This document shows positions 55,244-64,000 of a stretch of DNA of 64,000 nucleotides, one piece after another. The notes under the pieces are model-generated. The model searched no databases. It worked only from the letters and a program-made list of their open reading frames with translations, and was not told the DNA's origin. A program made the translations under genes and the position numbers. The DNA lies in the NCBI RefSeq assembly GCF_038630985.1, contig NZ_CP152049.1, positions 2,127,501 to 2,191,500 of the forward strand, read 5' to 3'. The stretch comes from Paenibacillus sp. FSL H8-0548 (GTDB lineage Bacteria > Bacillota > Bacilli > Paenibacillales > Paenibacillaceae). Every line of letters starts with the position of its first letter. The stretch's first letter is position 1.

Positions 55244-57877
55244 ATGAAAGCTAGTGAAATTCGTGCAAAATGGCTTGCTTTTTTTGAAAGCAAAGGTCAT
55301 AAAATTGAACCAAGCGCGTCACTCGTACCGCATAATGATCCATCGCTGTTATGGATTAATGCCGGCATGGCACCGTTAAAGCCGTATTTTGACGGACGTA
55401 CCGTGCCTGAAAATCCGCGGATTACGAATTCGCAGAAATGTATCCGCACGAATGATATCGAGAACGTGGGGAAGACACGCCGTCACCATACCTTTTTCGA
55501 GATGCTGGGGAACTTCTCCATCGGTGACTATTTTAAGGAAGAAGCAATTACTTGGGCATGGGAGTTTCTGACCGAGCCGCAATGGATCGGCTTTGATCCG
55601 AATCGTTTGTCCGTTACGGTATATCCTGAGGATGAGGAAGCTTTCACTTTCTGGAATACAAAAATCGGTCTTCCTGCAGAGCGCATCTACAAGCTGGAGG
55701 AAAACTTCTGGGATATCGGCGAAGGCCCTTGTGGCCCTTGTACGGAAATTTTTTATGACCGCGGCGACAAGTATGGCGATCTATCCGACCCGGAATGCTG
55801 GCCAGGCGGCGAAAATGAACGGTTCCTAGAAGTATGGAACGTCGTATTCTCGCAGTTCAACCATAACAAGGATGGCAGCTATACGCCGCTTCCGATCAAA
55901 AACATCGATACAGGCGCTGGATTGGAACGTTTTGCATCGATTTTGCAGGACGTGGATTCCAACTTTGATACTGATTTGTTCCGTCCAATCATCGACCGTA
56001 CCTGCGAGATTGCTAAAGTGACCTACAAAGCTAACGAAGAGCATGACGTAGCTCTCAAGGTTATTGCTGACCATATTCGTACGGTTGCTTTTGCAGTAGG
56101 GGATGGAGTAATGCCGTCGAACGAAGGAAGAGGTTATATCATTCGCCGCTTGCTGCGCCGCGCAGTACGCTACGGCAAGACGATTGGAATCGACCGTCCG
56201 TTTCTGCATCAGTTGACGGGAATTGTTGGCGAGGTAATGGGCGTTTATTATCCTGAGGTTGTAGCTAAGCGCGAGTTTATTGAGCGCGTTATTCGCACAG
56301 AGGAAGAACGGTTCCATGAAACCTTGTCCGATGGACTGGCAATGCTGTCTGACCTCGTTGCTGCTGCAGCTAAAGCAGGCAACAAGGAAATTAACGGCGA
56401 TAACGCATTCCGCTTGTACGATACGTATGGCTTCCCGTTTGACTTGACGGAGGACTTCGCGGCGGAGAATGGCATGACTGTAGATCGTGAAGGCTTCGAT
56501 GCTGCAATGGAAGCTCAGCGCGACCGCGCTCGTTCAGCTCGCCAAGATACAGGCAGTATGAAGGTTCAAGGCGGACCGCTTGGCGAGTTTACGATTAAAA
56601 GCGAATTTGTTGGCTATAATGATTTGGTAACTAAATCAAAAATTATCGCAATCGTTCATGACGATAGTTTGGTTGATGCTGCTGCTATGGGCAGCAAGGT
56701 AGCTGTTATTTTGGATCGTACACCTTTCTATGCAGAGAGCGGCGGTCAAGTCGGTGACGAGGGAACAATCAGCGGCGAAGGCTTCACGCTTCAAGTTGAG
56801 GATGTGACGAAGGCTCCTCATGGTCAAAGCGTTCATCATGCGATTGTTACGGCTGGTTCTGTTCGTGCAGGCGAGGCTGCTGAAGCAATCGTAACGAGAG
56901 CGGTGCGCGATGATGTCATCAAAAACCATACAGCAACCCACTTGCTTCATAAGGCACTTAAAGAGGTGCTTGGCGATCATGTTAACCAAGCAGGCTCATT
57001 AGTAGAGGCGGAGCGTCTGCGGTTTGACTTCTCGCATTTTGGCAGTATTACTGCTGAAGAGCTCGTCATGATTGAGCGTAAAGTAAACGAGCAGATTTGG
57101 CTAAGTACAGCTGTTAATATTGAGACTAAATCGTTGAATGAAGCAAAAGCGATGGGCGCTATGGCGTTGTTCGGCGAGAAATACGGTGATGAGGTGCGTG
57201 TCGTTCAGGTCGGAAGCTATAGCCTGGAGCTGTGCGGCGGCTGTCACGTAAGCAATACTTCACAAATCGGACTATTCAAGCTGCTAAGCGAAAGTGGAAT
57301 TGGTTCGGGAGTGCGGAGAATTGAAGCCGTTACAGGCAAACATGCGTATAACTTCTTGGAAAGCCAGCTGGATGTGCTTAAGCAATCTGCAGCTTTGCTG
57401 AAATCGAATACGAACGATGTGCCGAAACGAATTGAAACGTTGTTTGGCCAAGTGAAGGAGCTCTCGCAGAGCAATGAATCGCTGCAAGCGAAACTCAGCC
57501 ATATTGAAGCGGGCTCATTGGAGCAAAATGCGAAAACGGTTAATGGCATTACCGTATTGTGCGCAAAAGTAAATGCACCAAGCATGGACGCGCTTCGCGG
57601 CATTTTGGATGAATTGAAGCTGAAGCTGGAGTCCAGCGTAATCGTACTTGGAGCAGTATCGGAAGACAAAGTCAATCTCGCCGCAGCGGTTTCTGCCGAC
57701 CTGATCAAGAAAGGCTTCCATGCTGGGAAAATCGTAAAAGAAGCTGCAGTTCATTGCGGCGGCAGCGGAGGCGGACGCCCAGATATGGCTCAAGCAGGCG
57801 GAAAAGACATTTCTAAGCTGGACGAAGCTTTGAAACTTGCGGAAGAACTAGTTCTTAGTCAAACAAATGTGATATGA
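55244..57877 (+). CDS. alaS: Alanyl-tRNA synthetase
   Basis: 877 residues, full length. Class II core with [20 protein letters not shown], editing domain with [21 protein letters not shown] and [12 protein letters not shown] (HxxxH plus C/H zinc site), and a C-terminal oligomerisation domain ending in [16 protein letters not shown]. It charges tRNA-Ala and clears Ser/Gly errors. T-box controlled; followed by ireB after 50 bp. Confidence 0.98.
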   Translation: MKASEIRAKWLAFFESKGHKIEPSASLVPHNDPSLLWINAGMAPLKPYFDGRTVPENPRITNSQKCIRTNDIENVGKTRRHHTFFEMLGNFSIGDYFKEEAITWAWEFLTEPQWIGFDPNRLSVTVYPEDEEAFTFWNTKIGLPAERIYKLEENFWDIGEGPCGPCTEIFYDRGDKYGDLSDPECWPGGENERFLEVWNVVFSQFNHNKDGSYTPLPIKNIDTGAGLERFASILQDVDSNFDTDLFRPIIDRTCEIAKVTYKANEEHDVALKVIADHIRTVAFAVGDGVMPSNEGRGYIIRRLLRRAVRYGKTIGIDRPFLHQLTGIVGEVMGVYYPEVVAKREFIERVIRTEEERFHETLSDGLAMLSDLVAAAAKAGNKEINGDNAFRLYDTYGFPFDLTEDFAAENGMTVDREGFDAAMEAQRDRARSARQDTGSMKVQGGPLGEFTIKSEFVGYNDLVTKSKIIAIVHDDSLVDAAAMGSKVAVILDRTPFYAESGGQVGDEGTISGEGFTLQVEDVTKAPHGQSVHHAIVTAGSVRAGEAAEAIVTRAVRDDVIKNHTATHLLHKALKEVLGDHVNQAGSLVEAERLRFDFSHFGSITAEELVMIERKVNEQIWLSTAVNIETKSLNEAKAMGAMALFGEKYGDEVRVVQVGSYSLELCGGCHVSNTSQIGLFKLLSESGIGSGVRRIEAVTGKHAYNFLESQLDVLKQSAALLKSNTNDVPKRIETLFGQVKELSQSNESLQAKLSHIEAGSLEQNAKTVNGITVLCAKVNAPSMDALRGILDELKLKLESSVIVLGAVSEDKVNLAAAVSADLIKKGFHAGKIVKEAAVHCGGSGGGRPDMAQAGGKDISKLDEALKLAEELVLSQTNVI

Positions 57878-57927
57878 TATAAATGTATATCCCACTGAAA
57901 AGCGGTTTGGAAAGCGAGGTGCTGGCG

Positions 57928-58194
57928 ATGAGTTCCATGGACAATACTATGAAATTTAACGTGAAGGCGGAGGGGGTTGAATCTTCTCAAGACATTCTGC
58001 TATCTGTGCATGAAGCGCTTCTAGAGAAAGAATATAATCCAATTAACCAGATCGTTGGGTATTTGCTGTCCGGAGATCCCGCGTATATTCCGCGGCATAA
58101 CAACGCCAGAAGTTTAATTCGCAAGAAGGAACGAGACGAATTAATTGAAGAGCTTGTCCGGTTTTATCTAAACCATAAGAAACAACAAGCGTGA
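57928..58194 (+). CDS. ireB: IreB family regulatory phosphoprotein (UPF0297, YrzL)
   Basis: 88 residues from ATG 57928 ([16 protein letters not shown]), with GAGGTG upstream; a longer in-frame ATG at 57883 gives a poor N terminus. [20 protein letters not shown] is the family signature. In Enterococcus IreB is phosphorylated by the PASTA kinase IreK and affects cephalosporin resistance. The alaS-ireB-ruvX order is conserved across Bacillota. Confidence 0.95.
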   Translation: MSSMDNTMKFNVKAEGVESSQDILLSVHEALLEKEYNPINQIVGYLLSGDPAYIPRHNNARSLIRKKERDELIEELVRFYLNHKKQQA

Positions 58195-58315
58195 ACGGCT
58201 AAAGCCCTCCTTAGGAGGCTTAGCTATCGTTTCGCAGAGAAATATAAGTACTTTATAAGCAGATAAACTTATAAATTCTTATATTTTAACTAATGAGGTA
58301 GGGGCCGGACAAGAC

Positions 58316-58732
58316 ATGAGATTGATGGGATTGGATTATGGTGACCGCAAGATTGGCGTAGCGGTCAGCGATGCTTTTCGTTGGACTGCACAAGGTACCG
58401 GGGTAATTGAACGCAGACGCGATGGAAGTGAGTTAGACCGGATTGCCGACTTGGTTAAGGAGCATGAGGTTAGTGAAATCGTATTAGGTCTGCCGAAAAA
58501 TATGAACGGTACCATCGGTCCACGCGGAGAGATTAGTATTGAATTTGCAGAGCAGCTCAAACAGAAATTAAACATACCTGTACACCTTTGGGATGAAAGG
58601 CTGACAACGGTAGCTGCCGAACGAACGCTCATTGAAGCGGACGTCAGCCGGAAGAAGCGAAAGCTCGTAATAGACAAAATGGCGGCAACGCTTATTTTGC
58701 AAAATTATCTCGATTCTATAGCGAAAAGGTGA
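58316..58732 (+). CDS. ruvX: Holliday junction resolvase-like YqgF/RuvX
   Basis: 138 residues. RNase H-like motifs [31 protein letters not shown] and [15 protein letters not shown]. Despite the resolvase name, YqgF is chiefly implicated in 16S rRNA 5' end maturation. It stops 9 bp before the first DUF1292 gene. Confidence 0.95.
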   Translation: MRLMGLDYGDRKIGVAVSDAFRWTAQGTGVIERRRDGSELDRIADLVKEHEVSEIVLGLPKNMNGTIGPRGEISIEFAEQLKQKLNIPVHLWDERLTTVAAERTLIEADVSRKKRKLVIDKMAATLILQNYLDSIAKR

Positions 58733-58740
58733 GGGTAAAC

Positions 58741-59037
58741 ATGACAAGAGAAGAAATGGAATTCGAAGAGCCGGAAATTATTTATATCCCGGATGAAGAA
58801 GGCAATGAAGAGGAATTCGAAGTCATCATGAAATTTGAAGTTGATGGTTCCGATGAGAAATATATGATGGTTGTGCCTGTCAATGGTGAAAATGACGAGG
58901 AAGATGAAGTGTACGCTTTCCGTTATGAAGAAGAAGGCGACGATCTTAAGCTTTATACGATTGAAGACGAAGAGGAATGGAACATGGTTGAGGAAACGTT
59001 TAATACGCTCCTTGGCGAGTTGGAGGAAGAAAATTAA
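58741..59037 (+). CDS. DUF1292 protein (YrzB-like)
   Basis: 98 residues from ATG 58741 (MTREEMEFEEPEIIYI), with AGGTGAGGG upstream. Very acidic; IIYIPDEEGNEEEFEVIMKF and VYAFRYEEEGDDLKLYTIED fit DUF1292. Function unknown. It overlaps the next DUF1292 gene by one base (TAATG). Confidence 0.9.
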   Translation: MTREEMEFEEPEIIYIPDEEGNEEEFEVIMKFEVDGSDEKYMMVVPVNGENDEEDEVYAFRYEEEGDDLKLYTIEDEEEWNMVEETFNTLLGELEEEN

Positions 59038-59348
59038 TGTCAGGTACAGAGCATGAGGCACCAAAAAAACTGAACAGCCTGAGAGAGGCTTTCGGTAATG
59101 AAATCGAGTTGGAAGCGGAAGATGGAAGCATAGAAGTATATGATATCAAAGCTGAGTTTCAGCTTGGTGACCGTATCTATGCAGCTCTTCAATCCGATCC
59201 GATGCGCGGCGAAGAAGATGTAGAGCTGTTTCGCGTAATTCAAGCAGGCGGGGAGCCGCAGCTCGAAAACATCGAAGACGACGAAGAGTGGGAAGCTGCC
59301 TCGGAGGCTTATGACGATTTGTTATTTGCAACCGATGAGCGTCCTTAG
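59037..59348 (+). CDS. Second DUF1292 protein
   Basis: 103 residues. NEIELEAEDGSIEVYDIKAE and DRIYAALQSDPM followed by VELFRV and an acidic DDEEWEAASEAYDDLL tail. It appears to be a diverged tandem paralogue of the preceding gene. Start overlaps the upstream stop. Function unknown. Confidence 0.85.
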   Translation: MSGTEHEAPKKLNSLREAFGNEIELEAEDGSIEVYDIKAEFQLGDRIYAALQSDPMRGEEDVELFRVIQAGGEPQLENIEDDEEWEAASEAYDDLLFATDERP

Positions 59349-59372
59349 ATGAACAATAATAGAAGTATGACG

Positions 59373-59399
59373 AGAGAGCGGTGTTGAGCCGCTCTTTTG
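59373..59399 (+). terminator. Terminator after the DUF1292 pair
   Basis: AGAGCGG (59375-59381) pairs with CCGCTCT (59389-59395), followed by TTTTG. Confidence 0.75.
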
Positions 59400-59402
59400 T
59401 TC

Positions 59403-59452
59403 AAATATAGGCTGAATATAAGTTAATTCCCCTTATATTCAGCCTATATTTT
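59403..59452. terminator. Long 20-bp-stem hairpin upstream of mltG
   Basis: AAATATAGGCTGAATATAAG (59403-59422) is the exact complement of 59432-59451, with loop TTAATTCCC and a short T tract. It could be a second, bidirectional terminator or a leader element of mltG. Confidence 0.65.
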
Positions 59453-59502
59453 GCGCAAATCGATAAAACTCACATTATGGTTTAGAAAGAGGGGGTCTAA
59501 GG

Positions 59503-60618
59503 TTGGACAAGTTATCTCAGCAGCCTGAGCAGCAGGACCGATATTCAGAATCCGGTCCGAAGCGAAGCCGCATTACATTATGGGTCATTTTAAGCTTGCT
59601 TGGCATCATCATTATTGGAGCAGGAAGCGCAGCCTTTTACGTATGGAGCAGCTTGAAGCCTACTGCCGCAGGAGAAGTGCAAAAAATTGATATCCCTAAA
59701 GGCTCTTCAGCTAACGAGGTTGCAGATTTGCTTGAACAACAAGGACTCATTAAGAACTCGTTTATATTTAAATATTATTTGAAGCTGAATGATCAGGGAA
59801 CTCGCTTTCAAGCGGGAATATATGAGCTTAGCCCAGGAATGGATAAAGATGCGATCATTGCAAAGCTGAATGCCGGGGATACGGTAGCAGCTGAAACGAT
59901 TCGCTTCACAATACCGGAAGGATTTACTGTTTTGCAAATGGCTGATAAGCTCGCAGCAGAGAATCTGATTAATAAAGAAACGTTTATTAGTCTGGTAGCA
60001 TCACAAACAAACTGGGGCGATGTGGAGGCTGTACGCTCTATACCGGAGAGCGATAAGCTTCATCAACGGCTGGAGGGCTATCTCTTCCCCGAGACGTATG
60101 AAATGAAAAAGGAAAGCACCGAGGAAGATATTATAAAACGGATGGCTTCCGAGCTTGATCGAAAGCTCGCTTCGCTTCCAGAGGGCTGGATGGATGTGCT
60201 CGATGAGAGGAAAATATCTTTCCATGAGCTGTTAACGATCGCTTCATTGGTTGAACGCGAGGTTGTTGTAGACGAGGAGAGAGCGCTTGTAGCAGGTATT
60301 ATCTATAATAGGCTTGCTGATGGGATGATGCTTCAAATCGATGCAACTGTTCAATATTCACTTGATAAGCCTAAGGAACGGCTCTATGAGAAGGATTTGT
60401 TAGTAGAGAGTCCATATAACACCTATAAAGTGGACGGTTTACCCCCTGGACCTATCGCAAGCCCTAGTTTTGATTCGATAGAGGCTGCTTTGTATCCGGA
60501 GAAATCCGATTATTTATTTTATGTGACGAAGAAAGACGGAAGCCAGTCGCATTTGTTCGCAAAAACGTATAAAGAGCATTTAAGAAACATCGAGAAAAGC
60601 AACCAGACAGCAGGGTAG
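59503..60618 (+). CDS. mltG: Endolytic transglycosylase MltG
   Basis: 371 residues, TTG start behind AAAGAGGGGG. One N-terminal span (about 24-47), a LysM-like subdomain (about 60-145, VQKIDIPKGSSANEVADLL), then the YceG catalytic domain with LLTIASLVEREVVVDEERAL (catalytic Glu in the LVERE segment) and LQIDATVQYSL. MltG cuts nascent glycan strands to set their length. It matches yrrL of Bacillus subtilis in context. Confidence 0.95.
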   Translation: MDKLSQQPEQQDRYSESGPKRSRITLWVILSLLGIIIIGAGSAAFYVWSSLKPTAAGEVQKIDIPKGSSANEVADLLEQQGLIKNSFIFKYYLKLNDQGTRFQAGIYELSPGMDKDAIIAKLNAGDTVAAETIRFTIPEGFTVLQMADKLAAENLINKETFISLVASQTNWGDVEAVRSIPESDKLHQRLEGYLFPETYEMKKESTEEDIIKRMASELDRKLASLPEGWMDVLDERKISFHELLTIASLVEREVVVDEERALVAGIIYNRLADGMMLQIDATVQYSLDKPKERLYEKDLLVESPYNTYKVDGLPPGPIASPSFDSIEAALYPEKSDYLFYVTKKDGSQSHLFAKTYKEHLRNIEKSNQTAG

Positions 60619-60671
60619 ACTAGCTTAGTGTTTAACTAGTTTGGTTCTATTCAGCTAAGGAGGATTTAAGC

Positions 60672-61604
60672 ATGGCTCACAAGCCGGAATTGTTAGCTAC
60701 AGCCTCATCGCTAGAGGAGCTTGAAAGATTAATTGCTGCTGGCGCAGACGCCTTTGTCATCGGCGAGGCACGTTACGGGATGCGATTGGCAGGCGAATTC
60801 AGTAAGGATTTGATTGCTCAGGCGGTGAGCATAGCAAAGCCTAAAGGTAGTCGAATTTATGTTTCTCTTAATAATCTTATGGATAATGAAGCGGTAGAAA
60901 CATTAAATGATTACGTTGCTTTCCTTGCTGAGGCAGGCGTAGATGCTATTATTTTTGGTGATCCCGCAGTTCTTATGGCTGCGAGAAAGCATGCGCCTGG
61001 AATCGCCTTGCATTGGAATGCGGAAATGACGTCGACCAATTATGTTACGGCGAATTATTGGGGACGCAGAGGTGCTGGCCGATATGTCCTTGCTCGTGAG
61101 CTGAACATGGAGCAGGTTGTAGAGACCGCATCCAGCACAGACCTTGAAACTCAGGTACAAGTACATGGCATGACGAATATTTATCACTCTAAGCGCTCAC
61201 TCGTGGATAGTTATTTAGTGCATCAAGTAGATACCGACCGATTGCCTCGTAAAGATAAGGACCGCGGCTTATATGTTATGGAAGCGGAGCGGCAGGATGA
61301 GCGTTATCCAATCTTCGAGGATGATAACGGCACTCATATTATGAGCTCGGATGATATTTGCATGCTCGAGAACCTGCATGAGCTTATGGAAGCTGGCATT
61401 ACCAGCCTGAAGATTGAAGGAATTATGAAATCTATCGAGTATAACGAAATTGTCGTTCGGGCTTATCGGCATGTGATTGACGCCTATATCGCAGATCCGT
61501 CCGGTTACTCCTTTCAAGAGGAATGGCTGGATGCTATTCGGGACGTTCAGAATCCGGATCGCGAGCTAAGTTTTGGATTCTTTTATAAAGAGCAAGTCTA
61601 TTAG
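60672..61604 (+). CDS. U32 family peptidase-like protein, YrrN/TrhP1 type
   Basis: 310 residues. LLATASSLEELERLIAAGAD at the N terminus and EGIMKSIEYNEIVVRAYRHV near the C terminus fit U32. It lacks the cysteine cluster seen in its neighbour (HSKRSLVDSYL stands where the other has CSSFSGRCVLSNH). In Bacillus subtilis the YrrN/YrrO pair is involved in hydroxylating U34 of tRNA. It follows mltG directly; trmR (yrrM) is absent between them. Confidence 0.87.
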   Translation: MAHKPELLATASSLEELERLIAAGADAFVIGEARYGMRLAGEFSKDLIAQAVSIAKPKGSRIYVSLNNLMDNEAVETLNDYVAFLAEAGVDAIIFGDPAVLMAARKHAPGIALHWNAEMTSTNYVTANYWGRRGAGRYVLARELNMEQVVETASSTDLETQVQVHGMTNIYHSKRSLVDSYLVHQVDTDRLPRKDKDRGLYVMEAERQDERYPIFEDDNGTHIMSSDDICMLENLHELMEAGITSLKIEGIMKSIEYNEIVVRAYRHVIDAYIADPSGYSFQEEWLDAIRDVQNPDRELSFGFFYKEQVY

Positions 61605-61617
61605 GAGGTGCACAGAC

Positions 61618-62883
61618 ATGACGACAACAGAAAAAACGACTCCTCGTTATCAGGGCAAACGGAATCGTCTCGATAAGCCCGAGCTGCTCGCCCCGGCTGG
61701 GAATTTGGAGAAGCTGAAATTTGCTATCCATTATGGAGCAGATGCGGTTTATATTGGTGGACAAAAGTATGGTCTGCGCTCAAATGCGGATAATTTCAGC
61801 TTTGAAGAAATGAAGGAAGGCGTTGAATTTGCTAATCGTTACGGTGCCAAGGTATTTGTAGCCACGAATATTTATGCGCATAACGAGGATATAGAAGGTA
61901 TTGAGGAATATCTTCGTGCACTAGAAGAGGCCGGCATAGCTGCGATTATTGCGGCTGATCCTGCTATTATCGAGACCGCACAGCGCGTTGCTCCAAAGCT
62001 TGAAGTACATCTAAGCACCCAGCAATCGACACTCAATTGGCAGGCAGTGGAGTTTTGGAAGGAAGAAGGGCTGCCGCGCGTTGTGCTAGCCCGTGAAACG
62101 AGCTTTAAAGATATTGCTGAAATAAAGAAGCATGTCGATATTGAGATCGAGGCATTCATTCATGGTGCTATGTGCTCGTCCTTTTCTGGGCGTTGTGTGC
62201 TGTCTAATCATTTTACCGATCGGGACTCAAATCGCGGAGGCTGTTCGCAGTCCTGCCGCTGGAAATATGATCTGTTTGTTGATGATATGCCAATGTATCC
62301 AGAGGATGAAGATAAATTTACGATGGGCTCTAAAGACTTGTGCATGATTGAATATTTACCTGAGCTTATTGAGGTTGGGGTAGACAGCTTTAAGATCGAA
62401 GGCAGAATGAAGAGTATTCATTATGTAGCTACAGTCGTTAATGTGTATCGACAAGCCATTGATGCTTATTTTGCTGACCCTGAGCATTTTGAGTTGAAGC
62501 GTGAATGGGTGGAGGAGATTAACAAGGCTGCTAATCGACCGCTGAATACAGGGTTTTTCCTTGATACTCCTGGCGCAGAGGATCATATTTATGAGCCGGA
62601 GGAGAAGTCGGCGCCTTATGATTTTGCTGGAATAGTGCTTGCATACGATGCCAAATCTGGCTTTGCTACCGTTCAGCAGCGGAATCATTTTAAACTGGGA
62701 CAGGAGATTGAGTTTGTAGGTCCTCAGGGTACATTCTTCAAACAAACGATAACTGAAATAACGGATATCGACGGTGTATCTCTGGATACTGCACGTCATC
62801 CGCTTCAGCATATTCGCATCCGTACGCTAAAGCCTGTCAAGCCGATGGATATGATGAGGAAGAAAATAGGTAAAAAACAATAA
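61618..62883 (+). CDS. U32 family peptidase-like protein, YrrO/TrhP2 type
   Basis: 421 residues from ATG 61618, behind TTAGGAGGTGC; a start at 61573 would overlap the upstream gene more. KPELLAPAGNLEKLKFAIHY begins the TIM-barrel; IHGAMCSSFSGRCVLSN and RGGCSQSCRW hold the four family cysteines, presumed Fe-S ligands. A C-terminal beta domain (about 340-415) follows. It probably acts with the upstream U32 protein in wobble-uridine hydroxylation rather than proteolysis. Confidence 0.9.
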   Translation: MTTTEKTTPRYQGKRNRLDKPELLAPAGNLEKLKFAIHYGADAVYIGGQKYGLRSNADNFSFEEMKEGVEFANRYGAKVFVATNIYAHNEDIEGIEEYLRALEEAGIAAIIAADPAIIETAQRVAPKLEVHLSTQQSTLNWQAVEFWKEEGLPRVVLARETSFKDIAEIKKHVDIEIEAFIHGAMCSSFSGRCVLSNHFTDRDSNRGGCSQSCRWKYDLFVDDMPMYPEDEDKFTMGSKDLCMIEYLPELIEVGVDSFKIEGRMKSIHYVATVVNVYRQAIDAYFADPEHFELKREWVEEINKAANRPLNTGFFLDTPGAEDHIYEPEEKSAPYDFAGIVLAYDAKSGFATVQQRNHFKLGQEIEFVGPQGTFFKQTITEITDIDGVSLDTARHPLQHIRIRTLKPVKPMDMMRKKIGKKQ

Positions 62884-62911
62884 AATAGAAAATGAAAACA
62901 AAGTGCGACTT

Positions 62912-62948
62912 GAGCCTTATTTTTAAAATAAAATAAGGCTCTTTTTTT
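62912..62948 (+). terminator. Terminator after the U32 pair
   Basis: GAGCCTTATTTT (62912-62923) pairs with AAAATAAGGCTC (62930-62941), then TTTTTTT. Confidence 0.93.
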
Positions 62949-62965
62949 ATTTTATTGCTTATGGA

Positions 62966-62994
62966 TTGACAATGTTATGTCGATATAAAATAAT
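62966..62994 (+). promoter_or_regulatory. Candidate sigma-A promoter of the chemoreceptor gene
   Basis: Consensus TTGACA (62966-62971), 17-bp spacer, AATAAT (62989-62994). A GTCGATAT near 62979 resembles a sigma-D -10 but lacks TAAA 15 bp upstream. Confidence 0.55.
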
Positions 62995-63080
62995 AGAATG
63001 TAAATACATATTTCGGCAAGATTCGCTAGCAGCTTATGAACCTATTTTGACTTACAATATTGAAGGCGGTGTCTTTCCTA

Positions 63081-64000
63081 ATGAAAAATCGAGAAGAGCA
63101 AAAAATTAACAATTCGGTGCAAAAGCAACAAAACGAGCAGGGGAGCTCGAGCAAGGAAAAATCGGATTTAAGCTTGAAAGCGCAATCAGGAATGAAGGCG
63201 GTTTCTCAAGCAGCAAAGGCAGCGACGGTAAGTGTGAAGGGTGCCAAGTTGTCTAATCCGATTCGATCTGTTGGCATGAAGCTATTTTTAATCATTTTTT
63301 TCAGTATTTTAGCCTGTGTATTAACCGTAGGTCTTATGGCTTATTCGAAATCCAAGTCCATTATTGAAAGCAAAGTATCTGACGCTAGCTTTGAAACGAT
63401 CAAGCAGGTAGCGAGTAATTTGGATGTTATTTATAAGACCTATGAGGATCTTTCGCTGCAAATTATTATCGATAAGGACTTTCATACCTATGTTCGCACG
63501 ATGATTGAAGCTCAGGACGATTACACTAGGTTTGAAGCCTCACGAAGCTTAAATGACAAAATGCAAAATTATATTATGGGCAACAACACGATCGTTTCCT
63601 TGATGCTATTGCCGTTGAATCCGAAGCTGGAGCCCCTAGCAACGGGATCGGCATCCAATGCCGGTGCTGAGAAACTAATGGAATCAGAGTGGTTTAAAGA
63701 GACGGTAGCAAAAGAAGGGAAAACCAATTGGATTCCCCCTCAGTCCGATGGATTTTCTAAGTCATCTGGCGTAGTTACGCTTGGACTAAGTCGTCTTATT
63801 AAGGATTCAGCAACAAGTCAGGCATCTTATGTATTGCTTATGGAGATGGGGGTAGATTCTTTCGCTGATCGGTATGACGATGTCGTACTTGGCGAAGGCA
63901 GCGAGCTAGCGATGGTGGACAATAATGGTCTTTATATTACCAACCCTAATCCGGATCTCATTGGCAAGCCCGTTAATCTGAGTCTTCCGCAAGAAGGCAA
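63081..64000 (+). CDS. Methyl-accepting chemotaxis protein, N-terminal part (3' end outside window)
   Basis: The frame is open from ATG 63081 to the window end (306 complete codons). A charged, Gln/Lys/Ser-rich cytosolic stretch of about 65 residues precedes the first span (about 66-88, MKLFLIIFFSILACVLTVGL). An extracytoplasmic sensor region follows with MESEWFKETVAKEGKTNWIP and GLSRLIKD, typical of dCache domains. HAMP and signalling domains would lie beyond the edge. The ligand cannot be told. The ribosome site (GAAGGCGG) is distant, so a slightly later start is possible. Confidence 0.78.
   Translation, partial: MKNREEQKINNSVQKQQNEQGSSSKEKSDLSLKAQSGMKAVSQAAKAATVSVKGAKLSNPIRSVGMKLFLIIFFSILACVLTVGLMAYSKSKSIIESKVSDASFETIKQVASNLDVIYKTYEDLSLQIIIDKDFHTYVRTMIEAQDDYTRFEASRSLNDKMQNYIMGNNTIVSLMLLPLNPKLEPLATGSASNAGAEKLMESEWFKETVAKEGKTNWIPPQSDGFSKSSGVVTLGLSRLIKDSATSQASYVLLMEMGVDSFADRYDDVVLGEGSELAMVDNNGLYITNPNPDLIGKPVNLSLPQEG

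Overview
The window looks like a chromosomal core segment of a spore-forming, low-to-mid GC Bacillota, most likely Paenibacillus or a close relative. The case rests on gene order (mreCD-minCD, spoIVFAB-rng-rplU-prp-rpmA-spo0B-obg, bofC-ruvCAB, queA-tgt-yajC-secD-secF, recJ-apt-rel-dtd-hisS-aspS, cymR-cysteine desulfurase, alaS-ireB-ruvX-mltG-U32 pair). Supporting signs are sporulation genes scattered among housekeeping genes, many TTG and GTG starts behind strong Shine-Dalgarno sites, and abundant short intergenic repeats. No rRNA, intact tRNA, transposase, prophage, plasmid or CRISPR gene was seen.

Layout. 1-3608: end of the cell-shape and division-site genes mreC, mreD, minC, minD and a RodA/FtsW protein. 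3609-4466: a repeat-rich gap. 4467-8637: SpoIVFA/SpoIVFB (pro-sigma-K processing), RNase G, then L21, the Prp protease and L27, with an L21-type leader. 8779-14620: Spo0B, Obg, and a PheB-Hom-ThrB-PheA amino-acid operon. 14789-16768: a SafA-like LysM spore-coat protein with long tandem repeats. 16769-17953: about 1.2 kb of non-coding repeats. 18014-23586: BofC, RuvCAB, a DCC-family protein and a large SpoIID/LytB protein. 23597-31954: QueA, Tgt, YajC, two membrane proteins, SpoVB (reverse), ComN, SecD, SecF. 32047-38730: a CDF-like protein, RecJ, Apt, Rel, Dtd and a small ORF. 38982-45014: T-box-controlled hisS-aspS, then TcdA and RarA. 45146-49878: an accessory-looking block (methyltransferase, CopD, CopC, CNNM/CBS protein). 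49970-54886: mnmA (reverse), cymR, cysteine desulfurase, PRC-barrel, zinc-ribbon and AI-2E-family genes. 54883-62883: T-box-controlled alaS, then ireB, ruvX, two DUF1292 genes, mltG and two U32 peptidases. 63081-64000: the start of a chemoreceptor gene cut by the window edge.

How the parts connect. SpoIVFA, SpoIVFB and BofC belong to one checkpoint, the forespore-to-mother-cell signal that releases sigma-K; bofC carries a consensus-like sigma-G promoter. Prp trims the N-terminal extension visible on L27. The ruvCAB promoter overlaps a LexA-like box, which suggests SOS control. Two aminoacyl-tRNA synthetase units are preceded by T-box leaders; the alaS leader has a readable GCU (Ala) specifier. 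MnmA and the cysteine desulfurase together make 2-thiouridine in tRNA, while QueA/Tgt and the U32 pair modify the wobble base.

I found no convincing new multi-gene system. The most unusual material is intergenic: a 188-bp MITE-like repeat present twice, a 64-bp repeat, a palindromic CTATCCTGCA/TGCAGGATAG family, a leader hairpin fused to the Shine-Dalgarno site, and a duplicated block next to a tRNA-like 5' half between safA and bofC.
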